From: Atopsyche davidsoni
Taxonomy: Eukaryota > Arthropoda > Insecta > Trichoptera > Hydrobiosidae
NCBI GenBank assembly: GCA_022113835.1
Contig: JAILWY010000010.1
Location: forward strand, 12,263,501 to 12,327,500
Direction of reading: 5' to 3'
DNA: 64,000 nucleotides
Below, piece by piece: positions 33,961-47,900 of this stretch; position 1 is the first letter of the stretch, and each line of letters opens with the position of its first letter. Position numbers and translations under genes: made by a program. Below the pieces are notes generated by a model. The model had not been told where the DNA came from. It saw only the letters and a list, made by a program, of their open reading frames with translations, and made no database searches.

Positions 33961-34919
33961 CAAACTCTCGCTGACAATAATTAAAATGCCATTATTATTC
34001 ATCTTTCAGTACGGATAAATATTAACATTACATTTCTGTAAACCGTGGGGTTTTTGTATCATCTGGTAATCGTATAAATCAAATCGGTTTACATATTATT
34101 TATATATTCTATTCACACTCGCAGGGCGATATTTAATGAATGACGTAAATCCATTTATCAGGTGAGTTTTTATTGTTAACTATTTACAGAGTTTATTGAT
34201 AGTAAACTACACAGTAATATGACAATACAAAAGTGACAAAAAGCCTTGAAACATGAATCAAGAATATTGCTTACATTTACTACGGTAGCTGATAAAACAA
34301 GACTGATTTGTATTGTCATGATTATAGATGTTACCTTTCAGGCAAAATTTTTATCAGTGTTAACTTGGTATATTAAAATTTATTTAGCTTGTAAGTTTAT
34401 ATAAGCTAAGTCATTGATTTTGTAGAATTAAAGTACTTAGATAGGATTTGAGCTGAGTACGAGTAGCTATTGTGATTTTCACAGTTCTTTAAATTTAACT
34501 CTTGCTGTTTGTCTAGCAAGAGAAATAATAAGTTTTAAAGATTTTTCTAACATACCAAATTTTTAAATTAAGTTTTAAGTTTTTAAAATAACTTTTAATA
34601 TGTAATAATATTTCAATTAATTGGAGAAAAAGAAACAAACTAGCACTTAGATAAATGCAAGGTCTTTTTCTATCCTTCAGATACTATCACAGATACTACT
34701 ATCACAGATTTGATATAAGTGTATTCATTTTTTATGTTAAATATTATCGTATCTCACTAGCCACAATACAAATCTTTGTTTTAAAGATAAACGAAGATGT
34801 TATCTTTCTACGATAACTAAAGATTATTTTCTAAAAATAATGTACGTGATATAAGTAAATTTTTTAAAATTAAAAAAATATTACGCTATATTATTTTTCA
34901 TGACGGGACCATATTTTTA

Positions 34920-35110
34920 CAGGAATGACACGTTTCTCTGCAGGCGGTAGATTTGTACTCACGTTGTCTGGAGTGACCTGCCACGTAGTACAGAGAGTGG
35001 AGAAAAGAGCACGTGACGCCTCCCGTCTGTGCATTCAGAGTCTGCCTATTTCAGGATTCTCAATCCTCCGTAGTCTCAGCTAATAGTGGAGCGGGCTATA
35101 TCAACAGAAT
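34920..35110. promoter_or_regulatory. GC-richer block containing a GTCACGTG E-box, candidate enhancer
   Basis: The sequence gcacgtgac at 35010-35018 (reverse complement GTCACGTGC) is a CLEAR/M-box-like E-box. The block is compositionally distinct but non-coding. Assignment is by composition and one motif only. Confidence 0.2.
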
Positions 35111-37299
35111 ACGTAGTAAATATTTACCGAATGTGTGTTAGAAGGCCGGCCATTGAAATGGATTTATGTATTATACTCAGTTTATTTCAGTTGCTCCACC
35201 GTTCATAATAATTAATACACGGTTGAGTCTCTTCAATGCTTATTGTGTTTTGAAGAGGATGCAATAATATAGGTTGTACATCATTAATTCATGATCGTTG
35301 TACCGGTTCAAACATAAAAGTACGGTTTATGCAGGACGAGTAGATGAAGACAAATAATGAAGTATTAAAAATAATCTTGCGTTAAATATTTAAAGTAATT
35401 ATATATAATTAATTTCATTAATCAAGCGGTAAATTTGCATAAGTTCATTTGAAAGAAAATATATCTATAAATTTACTCATTAGAAAGAATAGTTAGCGCA
35501 ATAAATTGCGCAATTTTTAAACATGGTTGGTCGCCTTATTTATGTTTCGTGGAAAGTGTTTATGACATGTAAGAAGATTAATTGAATGAAGTAATACGAA
35601 ATTGACGTTGAAATAATAAATAAATAATGTAATGCAACCGACGAACGCCAGTAATATAAAAGCACTATAGTGAATTGTAAAAAAAATAAAATACTGGTGA
35701 AAAACTTTATTTTAATGACATATGTTACTTTTTTCACCATAACACGACAGTAAAAATTACCAAATGACTTGTTTTCATTTTATTATATTTTAGTAAATAT
35801 TTTATTCATAAGTATAAACATGAAATATATTTAAAGATTATCATTTTTCTTTTAGTTTTATCCTTTCTCGATTTAGATCTATAGAATTTAACGTGATATT
35901 ATAGAATATTTCAAAACTTCTTGAAAATTTTGTAAAACTATTATTGATAGATTAACTGTAAAGTATTGAATAAATTATCAAGACAAGTGCTTCTGTACCT
36001 GAGTCAAATTATATTGAAACAAACTTCGAAATTGTTTTCCATTTACAAACTCACAATTTTAAACACATCAACATCTTATCTTACTGGAGTTTTCTTTATG
36101 AGCGTATTGTATTTATTTGGTTAAGTGAAGTCTTAAGCGAATTGCTTGAGTCGTTTGAAAAACAGGTTTGGAGTGTGATTGCTGTCATAATTACCTGCAG
36201 CCATTTCCCCTGCAGGGTAATGGCTTCCCCGATTCTTCTACTGCTGCTCTATTCTGCCTCATGTCACACTCAGCTTGCCGCTTTCGCCAGTCGACACAAA
36301 TTTAGGGCTTCCCTTTGATCGCTTGACGTCCCGGGGATACGGTTGGTCTCCCTTATTCTGGCCACGATGCGTGGGTTTATTCCAGTTTTAAGCTTCTGAC
36401 GTAATTGGCTGTAAAAATGACTCGGTATTTCGCCAGTTCACGATGACTTTACTTGAACCGTGACTTGTTGTTTTACATATTTTTTTACTGTACATATTGG
36501 CAATTTGTATTTTACCACAATATCGCATTGCAAAACGAGTGCTGGAGATCAATGTTCAATAATGAACATATCAGTACTATTGACAATTTATAAACAACCT
36601 TGATACCGATCGAGGGAAACTTGGCTTTCATTTAGAAAAATGAATGGTCAATATAATATGGTGGTCTCGGAACGCTATTATTTAAAAAAATTATAAACTG
36701 CGTGCTTTACTGTGTTGTACAGTTTTAATCCTTAATCCACATGTTTATGAAAAAAATATTTATCAAAATAAGTATAAAAATCAATTTAATAGGAGAAGAT
36801 ATTAATACACAGTTGCTAAAATATTAATTCAAATATAAATTATTTTATTGAAAATTTCTTTAAATGCACTAACTGAACGCCGTGTGCAGTTATCATATAT
36901 TGCAAGGAAAATGATTTAATAGTTTGTCAACGGCCTTTGTCCGGAGGTCATCTTACTTTGTATCTACTAAAAAATAAATTTATAGATACTAAAGAAAATG
37001 TGAGCAATTTTCAAGATAATAAAATTTTTAGTACGTTTCAAAATGACACTTTGGAAAATATGTTCGATAATGTATTTTTTTATAATAAATACGTCGCCGA
37101 AATACTATCAAATAACGGACATTTCTTCGACGCTCCAGTCCGAAAGCATAATACCATTAATTAAATTATCCGTTATATAATTTTATTCAGTAGAAGATAT
37201 TTCTGGACGGCACGGCTGAGAAAACGTTTTTGGCAGATGGCAATGTCATTAACGATTATTTCCGCGTGATAGAAACATTTTTAATTTCTTATGTGGCGT

Positions 37300-37400
37300 T
37301 CGCACCACTTATCCAGTCGGCGCGGCTTCGCACCGGCGCGGCCCGGGCGGCCGAGTTTCAGCCGGGAAAAACCGCCCCAGTTCAAAATTCGCAAAAAACC
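37300..37400. promoter_or_regulatory. Short CpG-rich block
   Basis: A dense run of CG-containing sequence (ggcgcggcttcgcaccggcg and following) lies in AT-rich DNA. It could be an alternative promoter or enhancer. The 82-aa frame across it has no recognisable domain. Confidence 0.2.
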
Positions 37401-40400
37401 GACCGAATCCTGAAATGTCAGGTACTCTTACTAGAAGCGATTCTGATCCGATTATTGGCTATTGAATTACTACAGTAAGCGTTAATTAACGCCCATCATT
37501 GAATTTTATCACACTACAGTTTGTTCAATTATATTTTTGACATTCATTATGTTAACTTCTCCACTTTGTTGACTAATTACTAGTTTGAGCGATGTATTCA
37601 AATTGCGCTCAGCCTGGAGCTTATTTTCCTTACTGAAAATGAAGGGTTTTTTTAAAATTATTTTTCCTTCACCCACGTCAACACATTACTGAAGTCCATA
37701 AAAGTTTATAGAGAATGCATGCAAGTTGCACGCTAAACGGCGCTTGAGTACAGTGCCATCGCGGACCAGTAGAAGATGGGACATTGACCGGGCTCGAATG
37801 GCGTACGCATGCAAATTGCGGAACCCAAATGGGGAGGAATAAACCCATTCGTGCTCTGCTCTCGAACATTTGTGTGACGTTATGATACGAGCGATGAGAG
37901 TCTTTAAAAATAATAATATTACGTATAGAGGAAAATAATTATGCGCAGACAGAAGAAAATGGGTTGTTTAAAAATAAACAGACGATTTATTACCAGAAAG
38001 ATTATTTCAATCGGCGCGTAACGTGAAAGCGGAAAGAAAGGTTCTCAGTATTGAAATTAAAAATTGCCAACTTTTCATATTCTACGTGTCCTCGATTCAT
38101 TGTTGGATGACAACCGTGTTGTCTGTAGTTTTAATTGCTACTATGGATGAAGGAAGCTTTAATAGCCTAGATCGCTAATCCTACCGGCACCGACCGAAAC
38201 CGACCGAGGTGCGTGCTTCTTGATTATTTGATCTAAACAATGTACAGAAAACCACGAACAGACTACTTATGCTACGTATTTATTTACGATAGGTTTTGAC
38301 TCGAAACTTCGGTCGCAAGTCATGAAGAGCGAGTGATTTTTTCTAATATTATTTTAATTACATGCCTTCGCCCAGTAAACGTCTTATTTCGTACAAAGAT
38401 TTGTTTAATCTTCTTTTTTAAAATTTGCAGTAGGCGTATCTCGGGTTTTCCCTGTTTAAAAGTAAGTTTTTAATTCAAAGGCTTATTTATCAGAGGCTTA
38501 CGCTGAATTACGACCTCTACCTTTTAGCACAGTGCAAGGCCGATTTCAATGTTGATAAGGCACTTGATAATACGTTCAGTGTACGTCGTACACACTTGTT
38601 TGCGGGTCCCCGAGACTCCGACACTTATTTCCATTACAAAAAAAATCTGCTGCACAAAATTGTTGAACTATTTCCAATCAACGGATATACTATGTTTGCA
38701 TTTATTTGATATGAGATAAAAAATAGAGGTAGGATTTATGTTGTCATTCTCTATTGTGTTATCGTAATTTATGTATTGGAAACATACTAGTGAATTTGAT
38801 TCATGGTTATGTTCATGTTGCTGAAAATAAATTGTCGGGTTAAGCTCAGTATGCAGACCGAGGATTTGTTTGATCTCATTAGAGCGTCAGTGAGTGCCGC
38901 CCGGAGGTTATCGCTGGCGGAGGTGCGGAGCGGCGAGCATCCCCCTCGGCACCGGGGCGTTGCCACCCTCTGCTCCCAGGCTATTTATTACTTGAGTTTA
39001 GTCGAGAACGAGGCCTCATTTTTATTAATATGAACAAAAAAGTTCATAATCCAGTATGTATAATTTACTCATTATATGAACTGCAATGATATGCTTTTAT
39101 ATTTTAAAGTATAATCTAAATTATTTCAGGCATAAGAGCCCAAGGGTTTGACAACTTTTTTCACTAGATTTGAAAATATTTATTGAGGTTGAATCGCGAT
39201 CTAAAATGCTATGATCACGAATTTTTTTTAATTTTCCTGTCTATTTCATAAAAGAAAAGTCACTTATTTTATTGAAAAATAAATATACACTTGAAGTCAG
39301 TAAAACTCAATGTTTTATGAGCCATTTGAAATGTTCAAACCGTATCGTAAAATTTATAGAGCCATGCAGTTTGCTTATGCTGTAATATGCTGTATGCATT
39401 TATATTACTTTTAAAAATGCGCTTTCAGAGTATTTAGGTTCTCTAATACGGAATAGTCATATATTTTTTTAAAGAGATCGTTTCTCAATAAAAATTCAAT
39501 ATTTATATTAACATGAAAAAATAGTGCTTGCAAGTTAAAACAATTTTTAATACTGTATGGATTATGATATATTAAATAAACCAAGAAATGTTTTAATTCG
39601 TCAAAACTACAAAGTTAAACGAATTTCATAAAATTCTCCATTTTCAAGTGTACGTTCTCTTATCAGTCGTTGGTAAGTTGTCGTAGTAGTAATTATTTTA
39701 AATATAAAAAAAAAACCCGTTGTTTTATTTAAATTATAAGACAGCGCTTCGAGTTGTTTGGTTCCATGATAATATAGTAGTCGTTTAAACATAATCAAGT
39801 TTATTAACTTTGTAAATATTTAGATTGTGTATATATTGTGAAATACTTAGACTTATAATGTGTACGCAATCATTTATTTATCTTGTGCGATTAATAATAT
39901 ATATCATAAAATAAAAATTAAAACTCTGCTAACTATAGCTAACGACACTCTCAATATAGCTGAGCACGTATCTCGAGAAGATTAATCCATAGTGATCATT
40001 GCAGGTACTCATTCCGAGTAGCGAAGTAATCTGCTGTCGGTTCGTTGATAATGCTGACAATGTCCCTTGGAATGTTACTCGCTTCTTCATAGTTAATGTT
40101 GAATAGTAAGAGTTAGGTATTCATGGAGATACCGAGGTTGATCGATCGCCACGAAAGTAAGGCCTGTGCGCCTAGGTTCATCCGGAAACAATGTATGAAT
40201 TCGAGTTTTCGAGAGAAAGAGTACTTACTTTCCCAAGAATTTTTTTATTCTATAAATATTATATTAATACATTTATAGTTTGTTTGTTTGTTGTTATATG
40301 TAGATAACACACAGTGCTATCTACATACAATATGAGTATTTTTAAAATAATTATGATAATAATCCACTTTAATTGAATATTTGTTTTTCACTATTTAATA

Positions 40401-41655
40401 CTGAAAACATTTAATAAATAACTTTTATTACTGTTTTGTTAAGACTAGCTGTATTTATTTAATTTAATCTCATATCTTAATAATAATATAACATCCATGT
40501 TTTTACACAATTGAACCGTAACCGTACAGTTGAGTAACAGTGACTATATTTTTCACAAATTTTTCAGCAGTTAAATTTTAATGTGTTTCTATTACTTTAT
40601 GCTAATTTTTAAAGGATGACGTTTTAAATATTAATTTCCCAAAATAAAATAATTTAATTTTACTTGGTTTAACTTTGGTATTGAAATGTTGATTATAGCA
40701 ATGTAAAAATATGATATGTGTATTGTTTACGAAAAACATTAAACGAAGATTCAAAGATCCCTCTATAAAGTTAAAAATACATAACATGCAATATCATTTG
40801 ACTATTTTATTTTGTAGCACTACATATTGTAAATAATTGTAAATATGAATAAATATCAAGCTAAACATTGCAAAACCCAGTCACATCCATCATTTGAGCC
40901 TTGACTATATCTAGCATTTCAACTATTGGGCGGCAGACTCCATAGGACAAAAAAACGTAAAAACAAAAATTTATGGAAGTTGAAAAAAAATTGTTGAACA
41001 GAGAATATTTTGAAAATAATCATTATTGAGATTGAGATATGGATTAGAGATGGATTATAATATAATATAATGGATAAGAGATGGATTAAGATATTTGGAA
41101 CAATTTTTTTGCATTTTTATTAAAATTATTCGAGTCTCACGACGTGTGAATAAAATTTGTAGTAATTACTATAAATTTTATTAATTTTTTTATATTAAAA
41201 TTTTATTTATTTATTTAAACGAAAAACAAAGTTTTATTTTAATTAAACGTGAATCGTAGTTGTTGGTGTATTTGGTGTCAATAATTTCATTCAAAAACTA
41301 TTTGAAATTATATATTCCCAGCAATCAGTAAAAGCGAGTCTACAAAGGATCTAATGTTGCCATGTAATTTTTTGTTGTTTAAGAATATATAATATATATT
41401 TTATATATATGTATTTTATTTTTTTTCTCCCAATTACATTTAGTTTGAACTCAAACTGAATGCAATTAGTTTTTATATGCAACGTGACGGTTGTCTTTAG
41501 TCTCCAAAATGTGGACGTCTTTGATTTAGGATTTTCTCGCTACTGTCTTGCATTTGCTTATCTTATTTTTGAAGTTTTCAACTGTGTCATATGGATCGTA
41601 GAATAGATATACGAAGCTCTTATAATAATTTATATAATAAATAATTATAATATAA

Positions 41656-41797
<142 letters not shown>

Positions 41798-41922
41798 CGT
41801 GTGTCTATATATGTGTGTATCTATGTGTCTACATATTTATTAAAAAAACATAATACAAATTGTTTTCAACATTGTTACTATTTTTTCAGATTTGAAATCT
41901 ACATTCAACAAGAAAATTCATC

Positions 41923-44900
41923 ATGGTTCATGTGAGTACATATTCACTATTTTAAAATAAATAAAGTTACAAAAATGTGGGTCATTGAAGTGACAATGAG
42001 CTCAATAGAATATTTGGGCATTTTTTCCGAGATTTCGTAATTAGTCTATGTGTTTTTCAACGCTGCTGCTTTTGTGCAATCTAAAATTTAGTTGAGTCTG
42101 AATTGTGTTTAGTTTAATTCAAAAGAATATTTATACATTTAAATTACAGCATAGTTAGTACCTAGTAGATATAAACATTGTTTAAATTGCAACATAGGTG
42201 GCAGAGGTGATTTGTTTGTACTACTTTAGATTACATAAGACACTCTTTTTATTATTATTGATTGATCTATTTTATTTATTTAAACATTATATATCTAGTG
42301 AAGTAATTGTGTAGTTTGAGTAATTTTATAATTTAAATGTCTTATTTGAATCCTTATATGTACTTCAGGATTCTAATGGCGGGTTGCCGCCTCCACAGGA
42401 GATGGAGGTGTTTCTCCCTGGAGACGGTTCAAAACATAAAGGCACAATCACTGCTGGAAAGTTAGTATTCTGTAATTTGTATCATTGAAATATTAATTAT
42501 CAATTTGAAAATGCATCTATAGGGTGGAAGTTGACCCCATAAATAAATTGTAGTCACGTTAAGCTATGTGGCTTTTATTTTTTTTAATGTTCCTCATATT
42601 ATAATAAGGAATTATGTAATTCTCATGTTATATATTTAAAATATATATATATTTTTAGGTACAAGGTTAGTCGTGATCCTGAAACTGGAGATGAATTCAA
42701 CCCTTTTACTGAAAGAAAAGTCGAACATCCAACAACGTGAGTTAACACTTGGGTTAATTTTATTTTACAATCTTAATCTTTATCTCCATACAATTTTTTT
42801 TTTTACCAAATGCGCGACTGAAGTATTTATTTATTACTTGCTAGTTTATACCTTTATATTTGGAAATTATTAAATATCTTCATTAAAAATAATACCTTTT
42901 TAATATAAATAAAGTAATCACACAGTATGAAGTAGTATGTATACCATAAGTTTACAACAATTAACAATATTAATGAGTATTTGATAAATCATGTGCATGT
43001 TTCTTTTTAAATGTATGTTGTTAGCCCTTGAGACTCATATAGACATTTATATATGAAAAGTTTCATATTTTATTTAAATTGTATTTATATTGTAAGCTTA
43101 CATTGCATGTAAGCAAGCTACTAAATGAAATTCTTTATTAAAATACAGCAATACCATGGATAGTTCGCCAGTTTATCAATTCTCCGGATTATTTGAAACT
43201 CGACTAACCAAGGGACTAAATACACAAGAAAATGATAGTTTTACTTTCTAATAACAATAAAAATTGTTAAATCTTAGCCATTTTCTCCCTTTACATATCT
43301 TTGTTTATTGTTCAGCAAATTTCAAAGCTAAATTCAATATTGGGAAAAATTTCAACAGTATATTCTGATCTCATCAGTATATTTTGGTCATTCAGCTTAA
43401 CTTTATACAGGTTCTTCGACGCAGTCATCGTCATCATTGTCTTAATTATTAACGCTGCATTTACATTATTGAAATATCTGGGTACATATATTATAGAGAA
43501 CTCAAAACAAATAAAGTATTTCAGGTTTTTAAAACTGCATAAAAATTTTAAGTATAAAAAAAGACTTGACCGTACAAAAGGGAAAAAGCCAATCTCTTAA
43601 AATTAAATAACAATAGCCAAACTAATTTGCTATAATTTTTTTAAAATTTGAAATTCAGTTTGTTTTGAAATTCACAAAATAGTGAGTCTAAACTGACCGA
43701 AGCCAGATAGTGCCAGGTATTGCTGTACTTCTTTTTTTTTACCTCATTACACTAACAATTGTCATTCACACATTGCTGTAAATTATTTGTTTTGGATATT
43801 AAAATATTAAAAATAATTTTACCACCAGCTATTTAATACATGTGAATATAATTGAATGTAAAGAACATCGTGAGCTTTAATAGATCCTATTTTGTTCAAC
43901 CACACTCGGCATATAATTTGTATCATACATTTGTGAATGAGTTAATCTTGAAATATGAGTCTTTAGGGTTGACTGCCACTCTGGAATTTAAATATACTTT
44001 GCGAATCAGTATTTAACTATGACTATTTAACTTATGTCTTGAGTCGTATGTGCCAGTGAAAGCTTTCAAAAAAAATATCAGTGCATTATACGGTCCTTTA
44101 CGTTTAAACGAATTAAATCCTTTCACATTTCATATCTGAGCTATAATTTTTAAATTGCAGGGACTGTGATACACTTACACACTTGTTGAAGGCTTCACTG
44201 GGCACAGGAATTCTAGCAATGCCTATTGCGTTTAAAAGTGCTGGTCTCATCAATGGAATATTCTTCACCATACTTGTAGCAGTTGTCTGTACTCACTGCT
44301 CGTATGTTTTAGTAAGTTATTTTATGAAATAATAATTTTTTTTCTTATGAAGCTTTTATCAATAAAATATTTATTTGCATGATAAAAATGTCTTGTGACT
44401 TTTTTCCCACCTTCAAAATATTTTATATTATTGCCAGTAACAGATTCGATCAGTAAGAGGCAATTTTTTTTGACTTGATAGCAAAGTAGAACTTTGAATT
44501 TTCCCCTATTTTGTCCTGGATGATTGATTGCAAGCCCGGTATTTCACAATAGGTATGATTTCTGTCAGAGGCTTTAATGGTGGATAAGCCTTGCTAATAG
44601 TTAACTATTGATATTTCATTTCAAAGGATCTAGATGTCTACAGTGAAGTTGACTTAAAAACGATGTTTAAAAAAATTGTTTTATTGTTTTAAAAGCTGGC
44701 ACAAGTAGGAAAAGCAATGGAAATTGGAAATTTAAGTTTATGTGTTGCGATTGCTATTAAAAGAAGAATGTTGAACAAAAATATGTTGCGTTATTTTATT
44801 GATTATTAATGTTTTCTATGATATTTGTGTTAAAAACTAAGTAATGCTGCGAAAATTATTTAAATGACAACAAATTAAGGGTAACAGTTTGCATAATAAG

Positions 44901-47900
44901 TTATTTGAAATATTTTAGCAAATATTTAGTAATTATACTTCTGCTAAATTCCACCTTCATTTCTTATCAACTGCAATCATATTTTTGACAAATAATTATT
45001 TTTATCTAAAACCAAAATAAACTACATTATATTTATTGTTTTTTTATTGGGTAATGGATATTTTTGTATGTTATATTATATATGTGATTTAAGTGTAAAC
45101 AAACTGCTAGAAAATGTTAATGGATATATAAATACATGAATATAGTCTTGGTTTATTTACACATTATTAATTAAAAATGTAATTTTCATAGGTAAAATGT
45201 GCACACCATTTGTATAAAAAAGCAAAAGTCACTCAAATGAGCTTTTCCGAAGTGTCAGAAACAGCTTTCAACTATGGACCTAGTTGGGGTAAAAAATTTG
45301 CCTATTCATCCAAGTAAGTTGACTTTAATAATGGAAACTGTTGTGGAGATTGCCATCGCGACGCTTCCCATAGACAACATGCCCCCCTGATGTTCACATC
45401 ACATATTGTAGTCCTTGCTCCACGCAGAAGGCCTCCGCGTGCGTTTGGGTCTACCAGATGATTCCGCACTAGCGTCATCTACAGCTGGATGAGGCCCTCT
45501 CCCCAAAGTCTCTTGGGGCGAACATGTCCGGTCTTGGCCGCTCGGTGGCGGGTGATGCCGAAGGTCCAACACGTGACACGGGACTCCGTTCACCGACACA
45601 GTGTTCGGTGAGATCACCTTGTCAACTTTTGCTGGCCTCCACTCTGAGGTGCATTTTGCCTGGGGTGGTTTCACGAAAACGGAGTCTCCCTCCTTGAAGG
45701 CCGATTCCACCACTTCCTCGCTCTGTGCGCGTTCAGCCTGTGGGTGTCGCCACTTGTAGGCGTGGACCAAAGACGCCGGAGGATCAGACTCCAGATCCGC
45801 CGCTGCCAGGTTGTACCAGAAGACGGCCATAAGGGGAGATATGCCTGCCCTCGCAGCGGTCCTCTTCACAGTGCGGTGATTCCGTTCCACAATGCCGTTC
45901 CCAGACGGCCGATAGGCCGCTCGGAATCGTCTGGATACTCCCCAAGATTTGCAGATCTCTTCCACCTGCCGTGAGCGAAACGCTGTTCCGTTGTCCATCA
46001 ACAGCTCGAAGGGTGGTCCTCGTTCCCTAAACAGTTCCTCAAGGAACCTGCTCACCTCGGCTCTGCTTTCCACTGTGATCCTTTTCCAGATCGCGAAGCG
46101 CCCGGGGCCGCAATCTACCAGGGTGAGGAAGGCCTCTCCGCTGTAGTGTGTCTGGGACCTGGTTTCCCCTGCGGAAAAATAGTCGACCACCTTTGCGATT
46201 GCCTTCCAGCTTCCGGCTTGGACTGTAGCCCCAACTTTCTCAGGTGTCTCTCCACCTGGTCGACTGACACGATCGCCTCGTTCACCAGGATATCGTCCAT
46301 GTAATAGTCTGTGCCTGCCTTTATTGTCTCATCCTGGTCCAAGACGTAACCTAGAATCTTGGACATGATTTTGGGTGCACAGCTCAATCCGAAGCCTAGC
46401 CTCGTCAGACAGTACCGCTTGCCCTCGAACTCGACTTGCTGATGCTGCCACATGGTTTTGTCCACGAGAATTTGAAGGTAGGCCGATCTGAGGTCAACTA
46501 CCTTGGCGGGCTCTTGAGCCCTCCTCCAACGTTGTATTGTTTCGTCACACACTGCTATGTCAGCTCCCGGGTGACATTCCACAAATTGGTTGAGCTCTCT
46601 GTAATCCAGCACCGGCCGTACTTTGTCCTTGTTCTTCTGGACGACCACCATCAGTGGGAGCACTCCGCCTCGCGGGCCTGTCCATGGATGCAGCCAACCC
46701 TTCCTAACCCAGTCCCTCACTTCAGCCTTGAAAGCCTCTTCGGCCTCTGGCCCCGCGCTGCTTTTGTGCCTGCCCACGTTACAACGCAGCTCTGGCTCGG
46801 ACTCTCTCCATTTCCAGCTTACTGACCACTTGCTCCGTCTGAATGCTGCTTCGAAGTCCTTGTCAGCAATCCGGTGTTCGGTGTCAACTGCGACAGCGCC
46901 CGCCGCCGCCCGTGCGCACACGCGCGCTTTCTGCGCGCCCGCACGCGCTCCCTGCGTGCCCTCGCGCTCTTTCTGCGCGTCCGCACGCGCTCCCTGCGCG
47001 TACACACGCGCCCCCTGCGCGTCGATCAGGATGCCACCCAACTTGACGAGGGCGTCCATGCCGACTATCACGTCGACTCCTGCAAGCACGCGGTCCATGA
47101 CGATGGTGTCGACTTCCACCACCCTGTCCAGCAGCTCCATCCTCGCCCGAGCTGTCCCTCGGCACGCCACGCGGCTCCCGTTGACCGCCACGATATCGAC
47201 TTTTCCTGGCGACAGCACAGGGCACAGGCCCGCGCGAATCACCGTCCGCGAGCAGCCAGTGTCGAGAAGCGCTCGAAAACTCCTCCCACCGATCTTCACC
47301 CGCACGACGGGCAGAGCCTTTAGTCCTGCTCGCGGGAGGCTGCCGGCACACAAGCCTCCCGCCGATCTTTTCCCGACCAACACTGCATGGCCGTGTGGCC
47401 TTTCTTCCCGCACTTCCAGCACTCAATGTCCTTGTAATTCCGCGTGGGACGCGACCGACCCCCCATGGCATCTCCCTCGATCTCCCTGACAGCTGTCACG
47501 ATGTTTCCGCGTCGGAGGAGCGACTGCAGGTGAAGCCGTGTCCTCACGCATCTTCGCGTCTCCTCGCATTGCTCGCGCACTCACAAGCACACGGGTCTGC
47601 CTTATTAATTCTTCCTCATTAGGCACGTTGTCGCCCAACCACGACTGCGCGCCCTTTGATACGCCGCTGGGCAGGCCCTGAATGAATTTGTATAGGACCT
47701 GACGGCTTGTCATCCCGGTCGCGGCGGCGAAACGCTTCAACTCCGCCATGTTTGCTTCCACCGTTTCCTGCTCTTGAAACTGCCACGTGGAAAACGCGGC
47801 GATCGACGCTATCGGGCGAGGATTGAACGCGCTCCGGAGTGCCGCGACGAGTCTTTCTTCGTCCGTGGCCACCTCGTCCGAAAGTGCCAAGAAGGTCCGG

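Noticed and set aside
46436..47489. Plus-strand frames of 129-288 aa
   Set aside because: They are antisense shadows of the Ty3-like protease/RT region, which has clear catalytic motifs.
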